A DNA stretch of 61,559 nt from an uncultured Erysipelotrichaceae bacterium (lineage in GTDB: Bacteria > Bacillota_I > Bacilli_A > Erysipelotrichales > Erysipelotrichaceae), in the NCBI GenBank assembly GCA_949289855.1, contig CASEPS010000006.1, positions 1-61,559 on the forward strand. The letters run 5' to 3'. The position numbers and the translations under genes are program-made. The notes beneath the pieces were generated by a model that searched no databases, had not been told where the DNA came from, and was given only the letters and a program-made list of their open reading frames with translations. Shown piece after piece: positions 16,118-25,055 of this stretch; position 1 is the stretch's first letter; the number at the start of each line of letters is the position of its first letter.

Positions 16118-16705
16118 TTATCCTCCTGCACTGTTCTTCATCAATGCCCGTAAACCAATCCGCAGGTATTCCTGGGTAGAAAGACCTGGTTTCTCCAACA
16201 TCTTATTGACTGCTTTGCCGATTTCAGCCTGCCGGTAGCCAAAGTTCTTCAACCCTTCTGCAGCATCCTGCACAGCTTCTGGCAGATCCTTCTTCTTTTT
16301 CTCTTCTTCTACCGCCACAAGCTTTCCCTTGAGGTCGAGCACAATCTGGCTGGCAGCTTTAGGACCAATGCCCGGCATGGATTTCAGGAATTTTACATCA
16401 TCGCCTTCAATTGCCGCAATGATATGATCATAATCCGCTTTGGCAAGAATACCCATGGCAGTCTTCGGACCAAGTCCCTTGACCGAAATCAGGCGCATGA
16501 ACAACTGCTTTTCACCACCTGTTTCAAAGCCATAGAGCTTCATGTCATTTTCGACAATATGAAGATAGGAAAATACGCGTACCTCGTCACCGGTATGGAC
16601 ACGTTCAGGATGGGGATAGAACACTTCCCACCCAAGTCCATCATGATCAATGACGATGGTATCCTTTGTGACATCCGCCACAACACCCGCAATAAAAGCG
16701 ATCAT
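16118..16705 (-). CDS. ruvA: Holliday junction-binding protein RuvA
   Basis: A 195-residue tetrameric protein that holds the four-way junction for RuvB. The N-terminal OB fold (1-62, MIAFIAGVVADVTKDTIVIDHDGLGWEV), tandem helix-hairpin-helix motifs (LISVKGLGPKTAMGIL and LKSMPGIGPKAASQIV) and the C-terminal RuvB-binding domain (about 150-195) are in the normal order. Start 2 bp after the obgE stop, with AAGGAG inside obgE. Followed immediately by ruvB. Confidence 0.97.
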   Translation of the reverse strand: MIAFIAGVVADVTKDTIVIDHDGLGWEVFYPHPERVHTGDEVRVFSYLHIVENDMKLYGFETGGEKQLFMRLISVKGLGPKTAMGILAKADYDHIIAAIEGDDVKFLKSMPGIGPKAASQIVLDLKGKLVAVEEEKKKKDLPEAVQDAAEGLKNFGYRQAEIGKAVNKMLEKPGLSTQEYLRIGLRALMKNSAGG

Positions 16706-16707
16706 GA

Positions 16708-17991
16708 TTACTCCTTATAGCCAAGGATATAACTGCCGACAAGCACCTGATCACCCGTTCTTGCTCCGGCATCATACAATGCTTTTTCCAGTCCCATCTC
16801 ATTGACAATTTCTGTAAACTTCTCAGCATCTTCCATGTTATCAAGATCCATTTCCGAGGCAATACGGTCGATCTTTTCAGAAACGACTTTCCATCTGTGC
16901 TGTGCTTCCTTGACAATGAAGAAGTCCGGACGCTTTGGCTTGTACTTATAGACAACTGTCTCTTCCTGTACTTCCTTGTTTTCTGCTTCCACTGCCTTGG
17001 CTTCCTTGATAAGGGCACTTGCCGCATAGAGCACTTCCTTAAGACCACTATGGGTCAGAGAACTGATTTCATAAACCCGGAGGTCAGGATATTTTGCTTT
17101 GAATTCCACCAGATATTCCCCGGCATATTCATCATCCATCTTGCTTGCCACAACAAGCTGTGGCTTGTTGAGAAGCTCGGGATCATATTTGCCTAGTTCC
17201 CGGTTGATGATTTCATAATCCTCAATCGGATCACCCTGTTCACCAGACATATCCACCATATGAATCAGCACACGGCATCTTCTGATATGCCTTAAAAACT
17301 CATGACCAAGGCCTCTGCCATCACCTGCTCCTTCGATAAGACCCGGCATATCCGCAATGACAAAACTGTTTTCATCATCGAGGTCTACCACACCGATGTT
17401 TGGATCGATGGTCGTAAACTGGTAGGCCGCAATTTCCGGTTTGGCATTTGTGACAACGGAAAGGAAAGTGGACTTGCCAACGGATGGAAAACCGATGACA
17501 CCACAATCCGCAAGGAGTCTCAGTTCAAGCTGAATATCCAGGCTTTCACCCACTTCACCAGGCTGGGCATATTCAGGGGCATCATTGCGCGCTGTCGCAA
17601 AATGGTAATTGCCAAGACCTCCCTTGCCACCATGGGCGATGAGCACCTTCTGTCCTGGCTCCGTCAGATCCGCTAACAGGTCACCATTTGCGGCATTGCG
17701 GATCATTGTACCAAGTGGAACCGGGACAATGACATCATCACCGCTCTTGCCATGCATTTTCTTGATGAGGCCAGGTGCACCATTACCGGCTTTGATGGTA
17801 CGTGTAAAACGGAGTTTGGTCAGTGTTGTTTCATTGGTGTCCACTTTGAAATAAATGTCGCCACCATTGCCACCATCACCACCAAATGGTCCGCCATTTG
17901 GATAAAACTTTTCATGTCTCCAGGCAACGCAGCCTCTGCCGCCATCACCTGCCTTGACATGGAGTCTGATCAGATCAATAAAATCACTCAT
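16708..17991 (-). CDS. obgE: Obg-family GTPase (ribosome assembly/stress)
   Basis: A 427-residue Obg protein that associates with the 50S subunit and responds to GTP/ppGpp. Domain order: glycine-rich Obg fold (1-158, with GGDGGNGGDIYF), GTPase domain (G1 GFPSVGKS near 167, G3 DMPGLIEGA, G4-like ASKMD) and the C-terminal OCT domain (about 345-427) of Gram-positive homologues. GGAGGTGA precedes the ATG. It lies directly downstream of the rplU-prp-rpmA terminator. The rplU-rpmA-obg gene order is widely conserved. First gene of the obgE-ruvAB unit. Confidence 0.97.
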   Translation of the reverse strand: MSDFIDLIRLHVKAGDGGRGCVAWRHEKFYPNGGPFGGDGGNGGDIYFKVDTNETTLTKLRFTRTIKAGNGAPGLIKKMHGKSGDDVIVPVPLGTMIRNAANGDLLADLTEPGQKVLIAHGGKGGLGNYHFATARNDAPEYAQPGEVGESLDIQLELRLLADCGVIGFPSVGKSTFLSVVTNAKPEIAAYQFTTIDPNIGVVDLDDENSFVIADMPGLIEGAGDGRGLGHEFLRHIRRCRVLIHMVDMSGEQGDPIEDYEIINRELGKYDPELLNKPQLVVASKMDDEYAGEYLVEFKAKYPDLRVYEISSLTHSGLKEVLYAASALIKEAKAVEAENKEVQEETVVYKYKPKRPDFFIVKEAQHRWKVVSEKIDRIASEMDLDNMEDAEKFTEIVNEMGLEKALYDAGARTGDQVLVGSYILGYKE

Positions 17992-18008
17992 TGTCTCACC
18001 TCCGCTTT

Positions 18009-18038
18009 AAAAAAGCTCCTGACAACACTGCCAGGAGC
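18009..18038 (-). terminator. terminator after rpmA
   Basis: Stem GCTCCTG/CAGGAGC (18015-18021, 18032-18038), followed on the minus strand by TTTTTT. It lies between rpmA and obgE, so obgE is fed by read-through or a nearby promoter. Confidence 0.85.
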
Positions 18039-18056
18039 ACATCTTTTCATTCAGAC

Positions 18057-18344
18057 TTAAGCTTCTTCCGGATAAACAGAAACCTGTTTCTTATCCTTGC
18101 CAAGACGTTCGTATCTGACAATACCAGAAGCTGTCGCAAACAGTGTGTCATCACCACCGCGCATGACATTCTTGCCAGGGAAGATTCTTGTGCCTCTCTG
18201 ACGATAAATGATAGAACCTGCGTTTGTGAACTGACCATCTGCCTTCTTTGCGCCAAGGCGTCTGCCGGCAGAATCACGGCCGTTCTTTGTGGAAGATACA
18301 CCCTTCTTGCTGGCGAAGAACTGAATATCTAATGTGAACTTCAT
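18057..18344 (-). CDS. rpmA: 50S ribosomal protein L27 with cleavable N-terminus
   Basis: A 95-residue L27 with the Firmicute-specific N-terminal extension [11 protein letters not shown] before SKKGVSS. The extension is removed by the Prp protease after FFA, so that the mature tail can reach the peptidyl transferase centre. The conserved core [17 protein letters not shown] follows. Start has GGAGGTG. The gene sits directly after prp in the standard rplU-prp-rpmA order. Confidence 0.97.
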   Translation of the reverse strand: MKFTLDIQFFASKKGVSSTKNGRDSAGRRLGAKKADGQFTNAGSIIYRQRGTRIFPGKNVMRGGDDTLFATASGIVRYERLGKDKKQVSVYPEEA

Positions 18345-18349
18345 GGTTT

Positions 18350-18658
18350 CTACACCTCCATTTTTACTTTGATAAAAACCGGATCGGATTCTTCTACAGT
18401 TTTGAGCTGGATAAGACCCGTGCGCATCACAAGTTCAGTGCGCTCATCGGGATCATCGATACTTATCTCTATCCGGTTATCCAGAACTGTGCAACGAGCA
18501 GAAGATAGTAATACATCTGCCGCATTGAGAAGACCGAATGTAATGCCGCTGACTGCTGCACAGACAAGATCCTTACCCTTCACATCATACCCGGCATGAC
18601 CAGATACAGTAAGAGAAGAAATTTTGTCATCCACAACAGTGACACGGACTGTGATCAT
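18350..18658 (-). CDS. prp: Prp cysteine protease, processes L27
   Basis: A 102-residue ribosomal-processing cysteine protease (YsxB family). The catalytic dyad is visible as histidine in [11 protein letters not shown] (about 20) and cysteine in DLVCAAVSG (about 33). It cleaves the N-terminal extension of L27, whose gene follows 5 bp downstream. The gene starts 2 bp after rplU. Confidence 0.93.
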   Translation of the reverse strand: MITVRVTVVDDKISSLTVSGHAGYDVKGKDLVCAAVSGITFGLLNAADVLLSSARCTVLDNRIEISIDDPDERTELVMRTGLIQLKTVEESDPVFIKVKMEV

Positions 18659-18660
18659 GA

Positions 18661-18972
18661 TTAACCCTCGATTGCTTCAACAGTCAGCTTTGTATATGGC
18701 TGACGGTGACCCTGACGACGGCGGGTAGAACCCTTCTTGGACTTATACTTGAAGATTCTGATCTTCTTGCCCTTGCCCTGCTTTTCAACCTTGCAGGTGA
18801 CCTTTGCACCATCAACATATGGTGTGCCGATCTTTGTTGTGTCACCACCGAGCATGCATACCTTGTCGAAGACTACTTCTTCGCCTGCTTCTACATCGAG
18901 CTTTTCAACGTAGATTGCCATGCCGGTTTCGACCTTCAGCTGCTTTCCGCCTGTTTCGATAACTGCGTACAT
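18661..18972 (-). CDS. rplU: 50S ribosomal protein L21
   Basis: A 103-residue L21 ([18 protein letters not shown] at the N-terminus, [25 protein letters not shown] at the C-terminus). It binds 23S rRNA in the large subunit. First gene of rplU-prp-rpmA. AGGAGGTG precedes the ATG. The 100-nt leader upstream is probably the L21 autoregulatory leader. Confidence 0.98.
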   Translation of the reverse strand: MYAVIETGGKQLKVETGMAIYVEKLDVEAGEEVVFDKVCMLGGDTTKIGTPYVDGAKVTCKVEKQGKGKKIRIFKYKSKKGSTRRRQGHRQPYTKLTVEAIEG

Positions 18973-19074
18973 TTCTTACACCTCCTGACACTTATCATAA
19001 GACGCGCCATTAAGGGGACATTTGTCTTAACCCTTTTCTGAGCGGTTACAGACCTCATCAAGAGGGCTGATAAC
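18973..19074 (-). ncRNA. putative ribosomal protein L21 leader
   Basis: A GC-rich, hairpin-prone 5' leader of about 100 nt lies between a strong promoter and rplU. Position and size match the known Firmicute L21 leader, thought to mediate autoregulation. I recognised it from context rather than by a covariance match. Confidence 0.6.
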
Positions 19075-19080
19075 AGTGGT

Positions 19081-19108
19081 ATTTTACCATAAGAGAATTG
19101 TCCGTCAA
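19081..19108 (-). promoter_or_regulatory. rplU promoter
   Basis: Minus strand: TTGACG (19108-19103), 16-bp spacer ending in TGG, TAAAAT (19086-19081). Confidence 0.75.
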
Positions 19109-19115
19109 TCTTTTC

Positions 19116-19346
19116 TTACAACAATCTCGCAATCTTTTTGCCGTACTTCTTTCTTTCCTTCTCACTGCAGTTGGACATACGTGTAAAAAGGTCAAAGATT
19201 TTCAATTTGCGGGAAGTCTTCATCGTCTCATCGAGTTCCACTTCCACAACAATCGGATTCACGGCATCCATGAATTCCTTCGTGCTCATTTCATGACTTC
19301 CATCAATGATGGACAATAACTGTTCAGCAAGCTGACTCTTGGCCAT
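19116..19346 (-). CDS. small protein of unknown function downstream of thiI
   Basis: A 76-residue, charged, probably cytoplasmic protein (MAKSQLAEQLLSIIDG... ending SEKERKKYGKKIARLL). It has no membrane segment or recognised motif. It starts 9 bp after the thiI stop with AGGAGG at good spacing, so it is co-transcribed with ezrA-nifS-thiI. The clear ribosome-binding site and operon position argue that it is real. Confidence 0.7.
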   Translation of the reverse strand: MAKSQLAEQLLSIIDGSHEMSTKEFMDAVNPIVVEVELDETMKTSRKLKIFDLFTRMSNCSEKERKKYGKKIARLL

Positions 19347-19355
19347 AACTCCTCC

Positions 19356-20543
19356 TTACAGGAAATCTTCCTGCTCTTTTTCTTCCTTAACAATAACAGT
19401 TTCTTCCATCTTCAGGCAATCATCAAGCATCTTTTCCCAGTCAAACTGTGATTCAAAATGCTCTGCCTTTTCAATAGAAGGCTTTGTGACCGGATTCTTT
19501 GGATCAAAGATCGTACAACAGTCTTCATAAGGAAGAATAGACGTCTCATACGTACCAATCTTTCTTGCCAGGTCAATAATCTCCACCTTGTCATAGCAGA
19601 CAAGCGGTCTGATGACCGGCATATGCACGACATCATTGATGCAGACCATCGATTCAAGGGTCTGGCTGGCAACCTGACCAATGCTTTCACCCGTCGCAAG
19701 AACCAGGCACTTGTTATCCTTCGCCACCTTTTCCGCAAGGCGGAACATCATTCTGCGCATCAATGTGACCGCATAAGGGTCACCTGCTGTCTTATAGATG
19801 GCAAGCTGCAGTTCTGTAAAGTTCAACAGATGCACCTTCATCTGTCCCTGGTAGACAGAAACCTGTTTTGCAAGTTCCAGCACTTTGCCCTTTGCGGCTT
19901 CACTTGTATATGGTGGAGAAGCAAAATGCACTGCTTCTACCTCAATGCCGCGCTTCATGATTTCATATGCCGCAACCGGAGAATCAATACCACCAGACAA
20001 CATGAGTAATGCCTTGCCATTAATGCCTGTTGGATAACCACCAGCACCCTTGATCTTGTCACTTGTGATATAGGCACCATCACGCTGAACTTCAACGCGG
20101 ATCATGAGTTCCGGATTATGCACATCAACCTTGAGATCCGTATTTCTGAGAATTACCCCGGCTACAGCCCTGTTGATTTCATCTGAAATCATCGGGAATG
20201 TCTTGTCATGACGCTTTGTGACCATCTTGAATGTCTTTTTCTCTGTGGTCTTCGCTATTTCAAGACACGCATTCTGGATGGCTTCAATTGTTGGATCCAC
20301 CTTCTCTGTAAAAGAGAAAGAAGAAATACCAAATACCTTTTCCAGACGTTCTTTGATGATAGCAGGATCTTCATCATGAAGATGAATATAAATACGGTCA
20401 TGTGTCCGACGATATTCAAGATCCTTGAAATCGCTGAACATATTGCGGATGTTGCGTTCAAGCCGTCTGATAAAGTCCTTGCGGTTTTTTCCCTTTGTGC
20501 TCAATTCTCCATACCGGATGAGCACTGTATCATATTTCACCAT
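19356..20543 (-). CDS. thiI: tRNA 4-thiouridine synthase ThiI
   Basis: A 395-residue sulfurtransferase that makes 4-thiouridine at tRNA position 8 and, in many bacteria, supplies sulfur for thiamine. Domains: N-terminal ferredoxin-like fold, THUMP domain (about 60-165) and PP-loop ATPase with SGGIDS at 183-188. It ends without the rhodanese domain of enterobacterial ThiI, as in Bacillus; catalytic cysteines are probably those in DDVVHMPV... and EDCCTIFDP. The gene follows a cysteine desulfurase and overlaps it by 14 bp, matching the Bacillus NifZ-ThiI partnership. GGAG lies before the start. Confidence 0.96.
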   Translation of the reverse strand: MVKYDTVLIRYGELSTKGKNRKDFIRRLERNIRNMFSDFKDLEYRRTHDRIYIHLHDEDPAIIKERLEKVFGISSFSFTEKVDPTIEAIQNACLEIAKTTEKKTFKMVTKRHDKTFPMISDEINRAVAGVILRNTDLKVDVHNPELMIRVEVQRDGAYITSDKIKGAGGYPTGINGKALLMLSGGIDSPVAAYEIMKRGIEVEAVHFASPPYTSEAAKGKVLELAKQVSVYQGQMKVHLLNFTELQLAIYKTAGDPYAVTLMRRMMFRLAEKVAKDNKCLVLATGESIGQVASQTLESMVCINDVVHMPVIRPLVCYDKVEIIDLARKIGTYETSILPYEDCCTIFDPKNPVTKPSIEKAEHFESQFDWEKMLDDCLKMEETVIVKEEKEQEDFL

Positions 20544-21672
20544 ATTGTTGTGTGATCTCCTTTAATGCTTTGATAAAGAGGTCAATTTCCTCACTTGTAT
20601 TATGATAAGACAAAGAGACGCGGATACAGCTCGAAGCCCTTCTTTCACTGAAACCCATCGCCTTGAGAACATAACTTGGATTATCAGAATGCGAATCACA
20701 TGTACTGCGGGCTGAAACCATAAATCCATACCGGTTCAATGCATTCTGCATCACTTCACTGGGAATCGGTTCATAGGAGAAATTAACAGTGGACACAATG
20801 CCATCTTCCGGACTATTGATCTCTATGCCATCAATTGTCTTCAGTCCCTTGAGAAGCTGTTGTTTCAATGCATACACATAATCGTGGTACTTTTTCCCAT
20901 TGTCGAGGGCGATGCGCAATGTCTTGGCAAACACAAGATCGCTGAGGGCATTTGCCGTACCACCACGCAGACCAAATTCCTGTTCGCCACCATTAATAAG
21001 AGGAACAAACGGAACATGTCTTTTCTTCACAAGAATGCCGCTGCCCTTGAGCCCTTCCAGCTTATGGGCACTGATGGACGCAAGATCAATATTGTCCATG
21101 TGAATTGCAACCTTGCCAACTGCCTGGGTCATGTCCACATGCATATATGCATGGGTGTGTTTTTTGACATATGCAGCAATCTCATCAATCGAATTGATCG
21201 CACCGGTTTCGTTGTTGACATACATGATGGAAACAAGTGCCGTATCTTCCCTGATGGCAGCGATGACATCTTCCACATGAACCGTACCATCTTCATGAAT
21301 GGGTACAAATGTCACCTGTTTATGAAAGATATCTTCCATCTGATGACAGGCATTCATGATGGAGGAATGTTCCACATTCGTTGTCACAATATGGTTTTTT
21401 CCATTGGCTGCAAAGGTGACACCTTTGATGGCTGCGCTGTTGGATTCACTGGAACCTGAAGTGAAAATCACCTCATCCGCTTTTACACCCAAAAGCCCGG
21501 CAATTGCACTCCGGGCTTTTTCGAGCATGCGGCTGACTTCTACACCTTCATCATACAGCGATTCACTGTTGGCATAATACTTCTCAAGCAAAGATTCATA
21601 TGTCTTCAATACATCCGGGTGAACCGCCATGGTGCTGGCATTGTCAAAATAAATCCTACGCACCTTTCGCAT
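20530..21672 (-). CDS. cysteine desulfurase, NifS/NifZ type
   Basis: A 380-residue PLP enzyme of aminotransferase class V that takes sulfur from cysteine as a persulfide. FDNASTMAVHP opens the protein, the PLP lysine is in SAHKLEGLKGSG (near residue 200), and the persulfide cysteine is in ARSTCDSHSDN (near 325). The adjacent thiI makes tRNA thiolation the likely destination of the sulfur. The start overlaps the ezrA 3' end by 17 bp. Confidence 0.93.
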   Translation of the reverse strand: MRKVRRIYFDNASTMAVHPDVLKTYESLLEKYYANSESLYDEGVEVSRMLEKARSAIAGLLGVKADEVIFTSGSSESNSAAIKGVTFAANGKNHIVTTNVEHSSIMNACHQMEDIFHKQVTFVPIHEDGTVHVEDVIAAIREDTALVSIMYVNNETGAINSIDEIAAYVKKHTHAYMHVDMTQAVGKVAIHMDNIDLASISAHKLEGLKGSGILVKKRHVPFVPLINGGEQEFGLRGGTANALSDLVFAKTLRIALDNGKKYHDYVYALKQQLLKGLKTIDGIEINSPEDGIVSTVNFSYEPIPSEVMQNALNRYGFMVSARSTCDSHSDNPSYVLKAMGFSERRASSCIRVSLSYHNTSEEIDLFIKALKEITQQYGEI

Positions 21673-23383
21673 TCTCCCTGATCATATTCTCATAGTTGCC
21701 CGGGTGAATCTTCTCAATGGTCGCAATCGCCATTGTCAGTGCCTGTGTATATTCACCATTACGGAACGCAAGTTCTGCACGGGTCAGTTCAGAATCAATG
21801 TCACCATATGTGGAACGGTAACGGTTGCCAAAGACAATGGTATTTTCGACCATTACCACCGTACCAACAACATTATTGACATCATTATACAGACGATAAA
21901 TGAAATCCAGTGCTTCCTGCAGGGTGTTATTGACAACCTGGATGTTGAGCGGAATCTGTTTCATCTCATTGACGAGTGTATCAATATAACCATCCGCCTT
22001 TGTCATATCACTTTCATACTGGGCAGAGATATTCGGCAGCTTGTATCTTCTGATCTTTACCCGGATCTGGTTCATGATGATCTGCAGTTTGACAACCTGT
22101 TTCTTTGCCCTGTCCTCATCACCGCTGGCAACTTCAATCTTCTGCTTCATGTTCTGCAAGGAAGTCGCAATAGAGCTGATTTCATCACTCAGTTCCTTCA
22201 AAGAAACAAGCACAGTACTAGCCGGAATGGTATGGTTATTGACATTTTCCATCACCCTTGGCTTTTCTGCCTGGAGTCTTCTGAGTTCCTCTTCCCGGCG
22301 GGCAATGTCGGCGTCCATGCCTTCAAGACCAAATCTCACGGATGTGGACGCATAATGTTCTTTGACATAGGCAAGGCTTTCTTCCACAGAAACAAAGTTC
22401 TTTTCTGTCTCCTCAGCAAGTTCAGCAAGTGAAGTACCGGATTCACCTTCCGCAAGAACAGCTTCATCGAGCTGGTTGATGCGTTCCTTATAAGCATCCA
22501 GGTGTTTGCGGATACCATCCATCTTTCCTGCCTTGAGGCTCTTGAGGTCATCCTTTAAAGCAACTGTCAAAGCAGAAAGGTTCTTTTCAATTTCCAGATG
22601 TCCAAGGTAAGTACCTTCATTGCGCACACGAGTATAATCTTTATGCAGATTCTCAGCAAGGCGTGGGATCACGCCACGTGCATCCTGCAGAAGTGGTGGC
22701 ATCTTTTCGACAATGGCATCAATCTCAACAAGAGAAGCTTTGATATTCTCCAGTTCTTTGTTTGCCTTGTCATAATCAGAAGAGAACATCCACTCTTCGA
22801 AAGTGGAAAACATCTGTTCTGTAGAACTGATCTTCTCTTCCAGGAAATCCCAGCAATACGCAAGATCCTGGGCATGTACCTCAGCTTCGCTCTTGAGGGC
22901 CCGGAACGTGTTCTTGTAGGAAGTTGCCGTCTTGCGCTGGCTTGTTTCCTTGGCAAGAATGAGATCGAGCATATCATTGAGTGTGACCGCACTTGCCTTT
23001 GCCTCATTGATCAGATCATCCAGCTGGTCCATGATCGCATCAGCCTTGCGCAGCTTGCCTGCTTCAATATAGTCTTCTGTATCCGCAAGCATCTGGGCAA
23101 TCGAGGAAATGTTGGCTTCGCATTTATCGAACACTTCCCTTGCGTCACGTACTTTCTTTGTTGTTTCCCCATCAACTTTGCCAATGGTCGTCGCCTTGTT
23201 CATCTTGAACTGCAACGGAATATTCTTCACCTCATTATAGCGTTCTTCGAACTCCGAAAGTTCCTTGCGGAAACCGCGTGCCTTTACTTTAACAAAAATC
23301 AGCCATCCTATTAAAACGAAAACAAGAACTATCATCGCCAGAATTACCCACACATTAGAAATAATGTTCAGAATCTGATCCAT
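21656..23383 (-). CDS. ezrA: septation ring regulator EzrA
   Basis: A 575-residue division protein of low-GC Gram-positives. An N-terminal membrane helix (about 6-28, VWVILAMIVLVFVLIGWLIF) is followed by a long, spectrin-like, coiled-coil cytoplasmic domain with repeated heptads. EzrA binds FtsZ, limits Z-ring number and links it to wall synthesis. Start at 23383 (MDQILNI) has GGAGG 7 nt upstream. It heads the ezrA-nifS-thiI unit, the same neighbourhood as in Bacillus and its relatives. Confidence 0.92.
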   Translation of the reverse strand: MDQILNIISNVWVILAMIVLVFVLIGWLIFVKVKARGFRKELSEFEERYNEVKNIPLQFKMNKATTIGKVDGETTKKVRDAREVFDKCEANISSIAQMLADTEDYIEAGKLRKADAIMDQLDDLINEAKASAVTLNDMLDLILAKETSQRKTATSYKNTFRALKSEAEVHAQDLAYCWDFLEEKISSTEQMFSTFEEWMFSSDYDKANKELENIKASLVEIDAIVEKMPPLLQDARGVIPRLAENLHKDYTRVRNEGTYLGHLEIEKNLSALTVALKDDLKSLKAGKMDGIRKHLDAYKERINQLDEAVLAEGESGTSLAELAEETEKNFVSVEESLAYVKEHYASTSVRFGLEGMDADIARREEELRRLQAEKPRVMENVNNHTIPASTVLVSLKELSDEISSIATSLQNMKQKIEVASGDEDRAKKQVVKLQIIMNQIRVKIRRYKLPNISAQYESDMTKADGYIDTLVNEMKQIPLNIQVVNNTLQEALDFIYRLYNDVNNVVGTVVMVENTIVFGNRYRSTYGDIDSELTRAELAFRNGEYTQALTMAIATIEKIHPGNYENMIRENAKGA

Positions 23384-23449
23384 TGTTATTCCTCCCATCA
23401 CTTGATTATCTTAACATAAAACATACGTGTTTTTTCATCCAATCGTGTA

Positions 23450-23483
23450 TCAGGCGAAAAAGAAAACCGCACCGAAGTGCGGT
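23450..23483 (-). terminator. terminator of rpsD
   Basis: Stem ACCGCAC/GTGCGGT (23466-23472 and 23477-23483) with a TTCG tetraloop on the minus strand, followed by TTTTCTTTTTC. Confidence 0.9.
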
Positions 23484-23494
23484 CATCCTTCCTG

Positions 23495-24097
23495 TTATCT
23501 GTTGTAGTATTCGACAACGAGTGCTTCGTTGATTTCCTGGTTGAGTTCGGATCTTTCCGGAAGGCGAACAAATGTTCCCTTCTTGTTTTCCTTATCAACT
23601 TCTACAAATGCAGGGTTAGCGATATTGCTTTCGAGTGCTTCAGCAATACACTTCATGTTTCTTGCATTTTCACGAACAGAAATCACATCACCAGGGTTAA
23701 CCATTGCGGAAGGAATGTCGAGCTTCTTTCCGTTGACTTCGATATGACCATGGTTGACGAGCTGTCTTGCTGCCTTACGAGTTCTAGCAAAACCCATGCG
23801 GTAAACAACATTGTCAAGTCTTCTTTCAAGAAGAATCAGGAAGTTAGGACCTGCCATGCCGCCCATACGGGAAGCCTTCTGGAAAAGGTTAGCGAACTGA
23901 CGTTCGTTGAGACCGTACATGTTACGGATTCTCTGCTTTTCGCGAAGCTGCAGACCATAGTTGCTGAGCTTGATGCGCTTTGTAGGACCATGCTGTCCAG
24001 GCGCATATGTTCTCTTTTTGAGTTCTTCGCCGGTTTCAAGAATAGAGAAGCTGAGGCGTCTTGCCTTCTTCCATACCGGACCTGTGTAACGTGCCAT
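23495..24097 (-). CDS. rpsD: 30S ribosomal protein S4
   Basis: A 200-residue S4 ([26 protein letters not shown] at the N-terminus, S4 RNA-binding domain from about residue 90: [41 protein letters not shown]). It nucleates 30S assembly. This is the stand-alone Firmicute rpsD rather than the alpha-operon copy. AGGAGG precedes the ATG at 24097; the longer frame runs back through the leader. Own promoter, leader and terminator. Confidence 0.98.
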   Translation of the reverse strand: MARYTGPVWKKARRLSFSILETGEELKKRTYAPGQHGPTKRIKLSNYGLQLREKQRIRNMYGLNERQFANLFQKASRMGGMAGPNFLILLERRLDNVVYRMGFARTRKAARQLVNHGHIEVNGKKLDIPSAMVNPGDVISVRENARNMKCIAEALESNIANPAFVEVDKENKKGTFVRLPERSELNQEINEALVVEYYNR

Positions 24098-24112
24098 GTT
24101 TTGTTTCCTCCT

Positions 24113-24266
24113 TATACTGGCCGAGAAACAACAACAGGTGCAGATCATCATTGCCGGGTGTTATCATAAGCCCTTTCACCTTCCGCAGCCGGTTACTTGT
24201 GACGCATCAATCGATGTTCATAACGCCTTGGACATGACTCTGCATGCTGCTATCATTTAACACCCG
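24113..24266 (-). ncRNA. putative S4 autoregulatory leader of rpsD
   Basis: A 9-bp perfect long-range pairing, CGGGTGTTA (24266-24258) with TAACACCCG (24163-24155), encloses about 95 nt containing further GC-rich hairpins. It lies between a strong promoter and rpsD. S4-binding leaders that repress rpsD are known in Bacillus; identity here is inferred from position and structure. Confidence 0.65.
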
Positions 24267-24269
24267 ATA

Positions 24270-24298
24270 ATATTACCATTGCCACATATCCATGTCAA
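24270..24298 (-). promoter_or_regulatory. rpsD promoter
   Basis: Minus strand: perfect TTGACA (24298-24293), 17-bp spacer ending TGG, TAATAT (24275-24270). Confidence 0.85.
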
Positions 24299-24320
24299 CG
24301 ATAATATGCAGAAACAAAGC

Positions 24321-25004
24321 TTATTCATAGCCAAATGTGCTGTAATCAATGATCCATGAATCCAGTTGTGAGAAATCATCCTGGTTTGGTTCCCACATGT
24401 CTTCCCCATCCATGATCTGTACGGCCAGTGACTTCTCTTCAGAATAACCAATCGAAGGAATCTTTTCCTCAATCATGGCCACAATCCGTTTTGCATATTC
24501 CTTATCCGCCGCCTGGTATTCTTCTTCGCTCATTGTATATAAGGCAAAGTTATCGGTTACCCCTCTTTCAGACAACACCTGTGTAAAGACCGCCTGGAAG
24601 TCCTCTGGTGTAAAGTTAGTCATGATATCAATGGGCTGTACTTTGACCTCTATTGCATAGTTGCCGCTTTCCAGCTGTGTTGCCGCACCAACCGTATAGG
24701 AACTATGGCTGTAGATTTCCGCATACATATCACGGATGGAGGCTTCAATTTCTTCATCCGGATATTCAATGGACGCAATGCCATCCATGAAAAACTGCAC
24801 CTCTACATCAAGACCATCCTGGTATTGCTGGTGGGCTTCATCTTCGCTGATGCCGGCAATTTCAAGAAAGTTATCATTGATTTCATCTTTATAGGTCAAA
24901 TCAAGATAACCCTGTACATAGGCCGAAAATCTTTCCGCATCACTCATGCCGCCACATCCGGCAAGGGCAAGGACAAATACAGCAGGAAGTATCTTTTTTT
25001 TCAT
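24321..25004 (-). CDS. lipoprotein of unknown function (DUF5105-like)
   Basis: A 227-residue secreted lipoprotein. A lysine-rich start (MKKKILPAVFVLALAGCGG) leads to a lipobox with Cys17 as the lipidation site. The mature part is acidic and helix-rich (SDAERFSAYVQGYLDLTYKDE, EEYQAADKEYAKRIVAMIEEKIPSIGYSEEKSLAVQIMDGEDMWEPNQDD), resembling small Firmicute lipoproteins often grouped as DUF5105; that assignment is tentative. AGGGGG is best spaced for the ATG at 25004. It is the last gene behind GH1 and MupG, 51 bp after MupG, so it may be co-transcribed, but it need not be functionally linked. Confidence 0.85.
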   Translation of the reverse strand: MKKKILPAVFVLALAGCGGMSDAERFSAYVQGYLDLTYKDEINDNFLEIAGISEDEAHQQYQDGLDVEVQFFMDGIASIEYPDEEIEASIRDMYAEIYSHSSYTVGAATQLESGNYAIEVKVQPIDIMTNFTPEDFQAVFTQVLSERGVTDNFALYTMSEEEYQAADKEYAKRIVAMIEEKIPSIGYSEEKSLAVQIMDGEDMWEPNQDDFSQLDSWIIDYSTFGYE

Positions 25005-25028
25005 CTTCATCCCCCTATATGCAATATC

Positions 25029-25047
25029 TGCGGGTGAGAAACCCGCA
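25029..25047. other. 7-bp intercistronic hairpin
   Basis: TGCGGGT/ACCCGCA with a 5-nt loop between the MupG and lipoprotein genes. No T-tract follows on either strand, so it may be an mRNA processing or stability element rather than a terminator. Confidence 0.45.
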
Positions 25048-25055
25048 GAAATCAC

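Noticed and set aside
25029-25047. Hairpin after MupG considered as an intrinsic terminator
   Set aside because: No U-rich tract follows on the minus strand, and the lipoprotein gene starts immediately afterwards.
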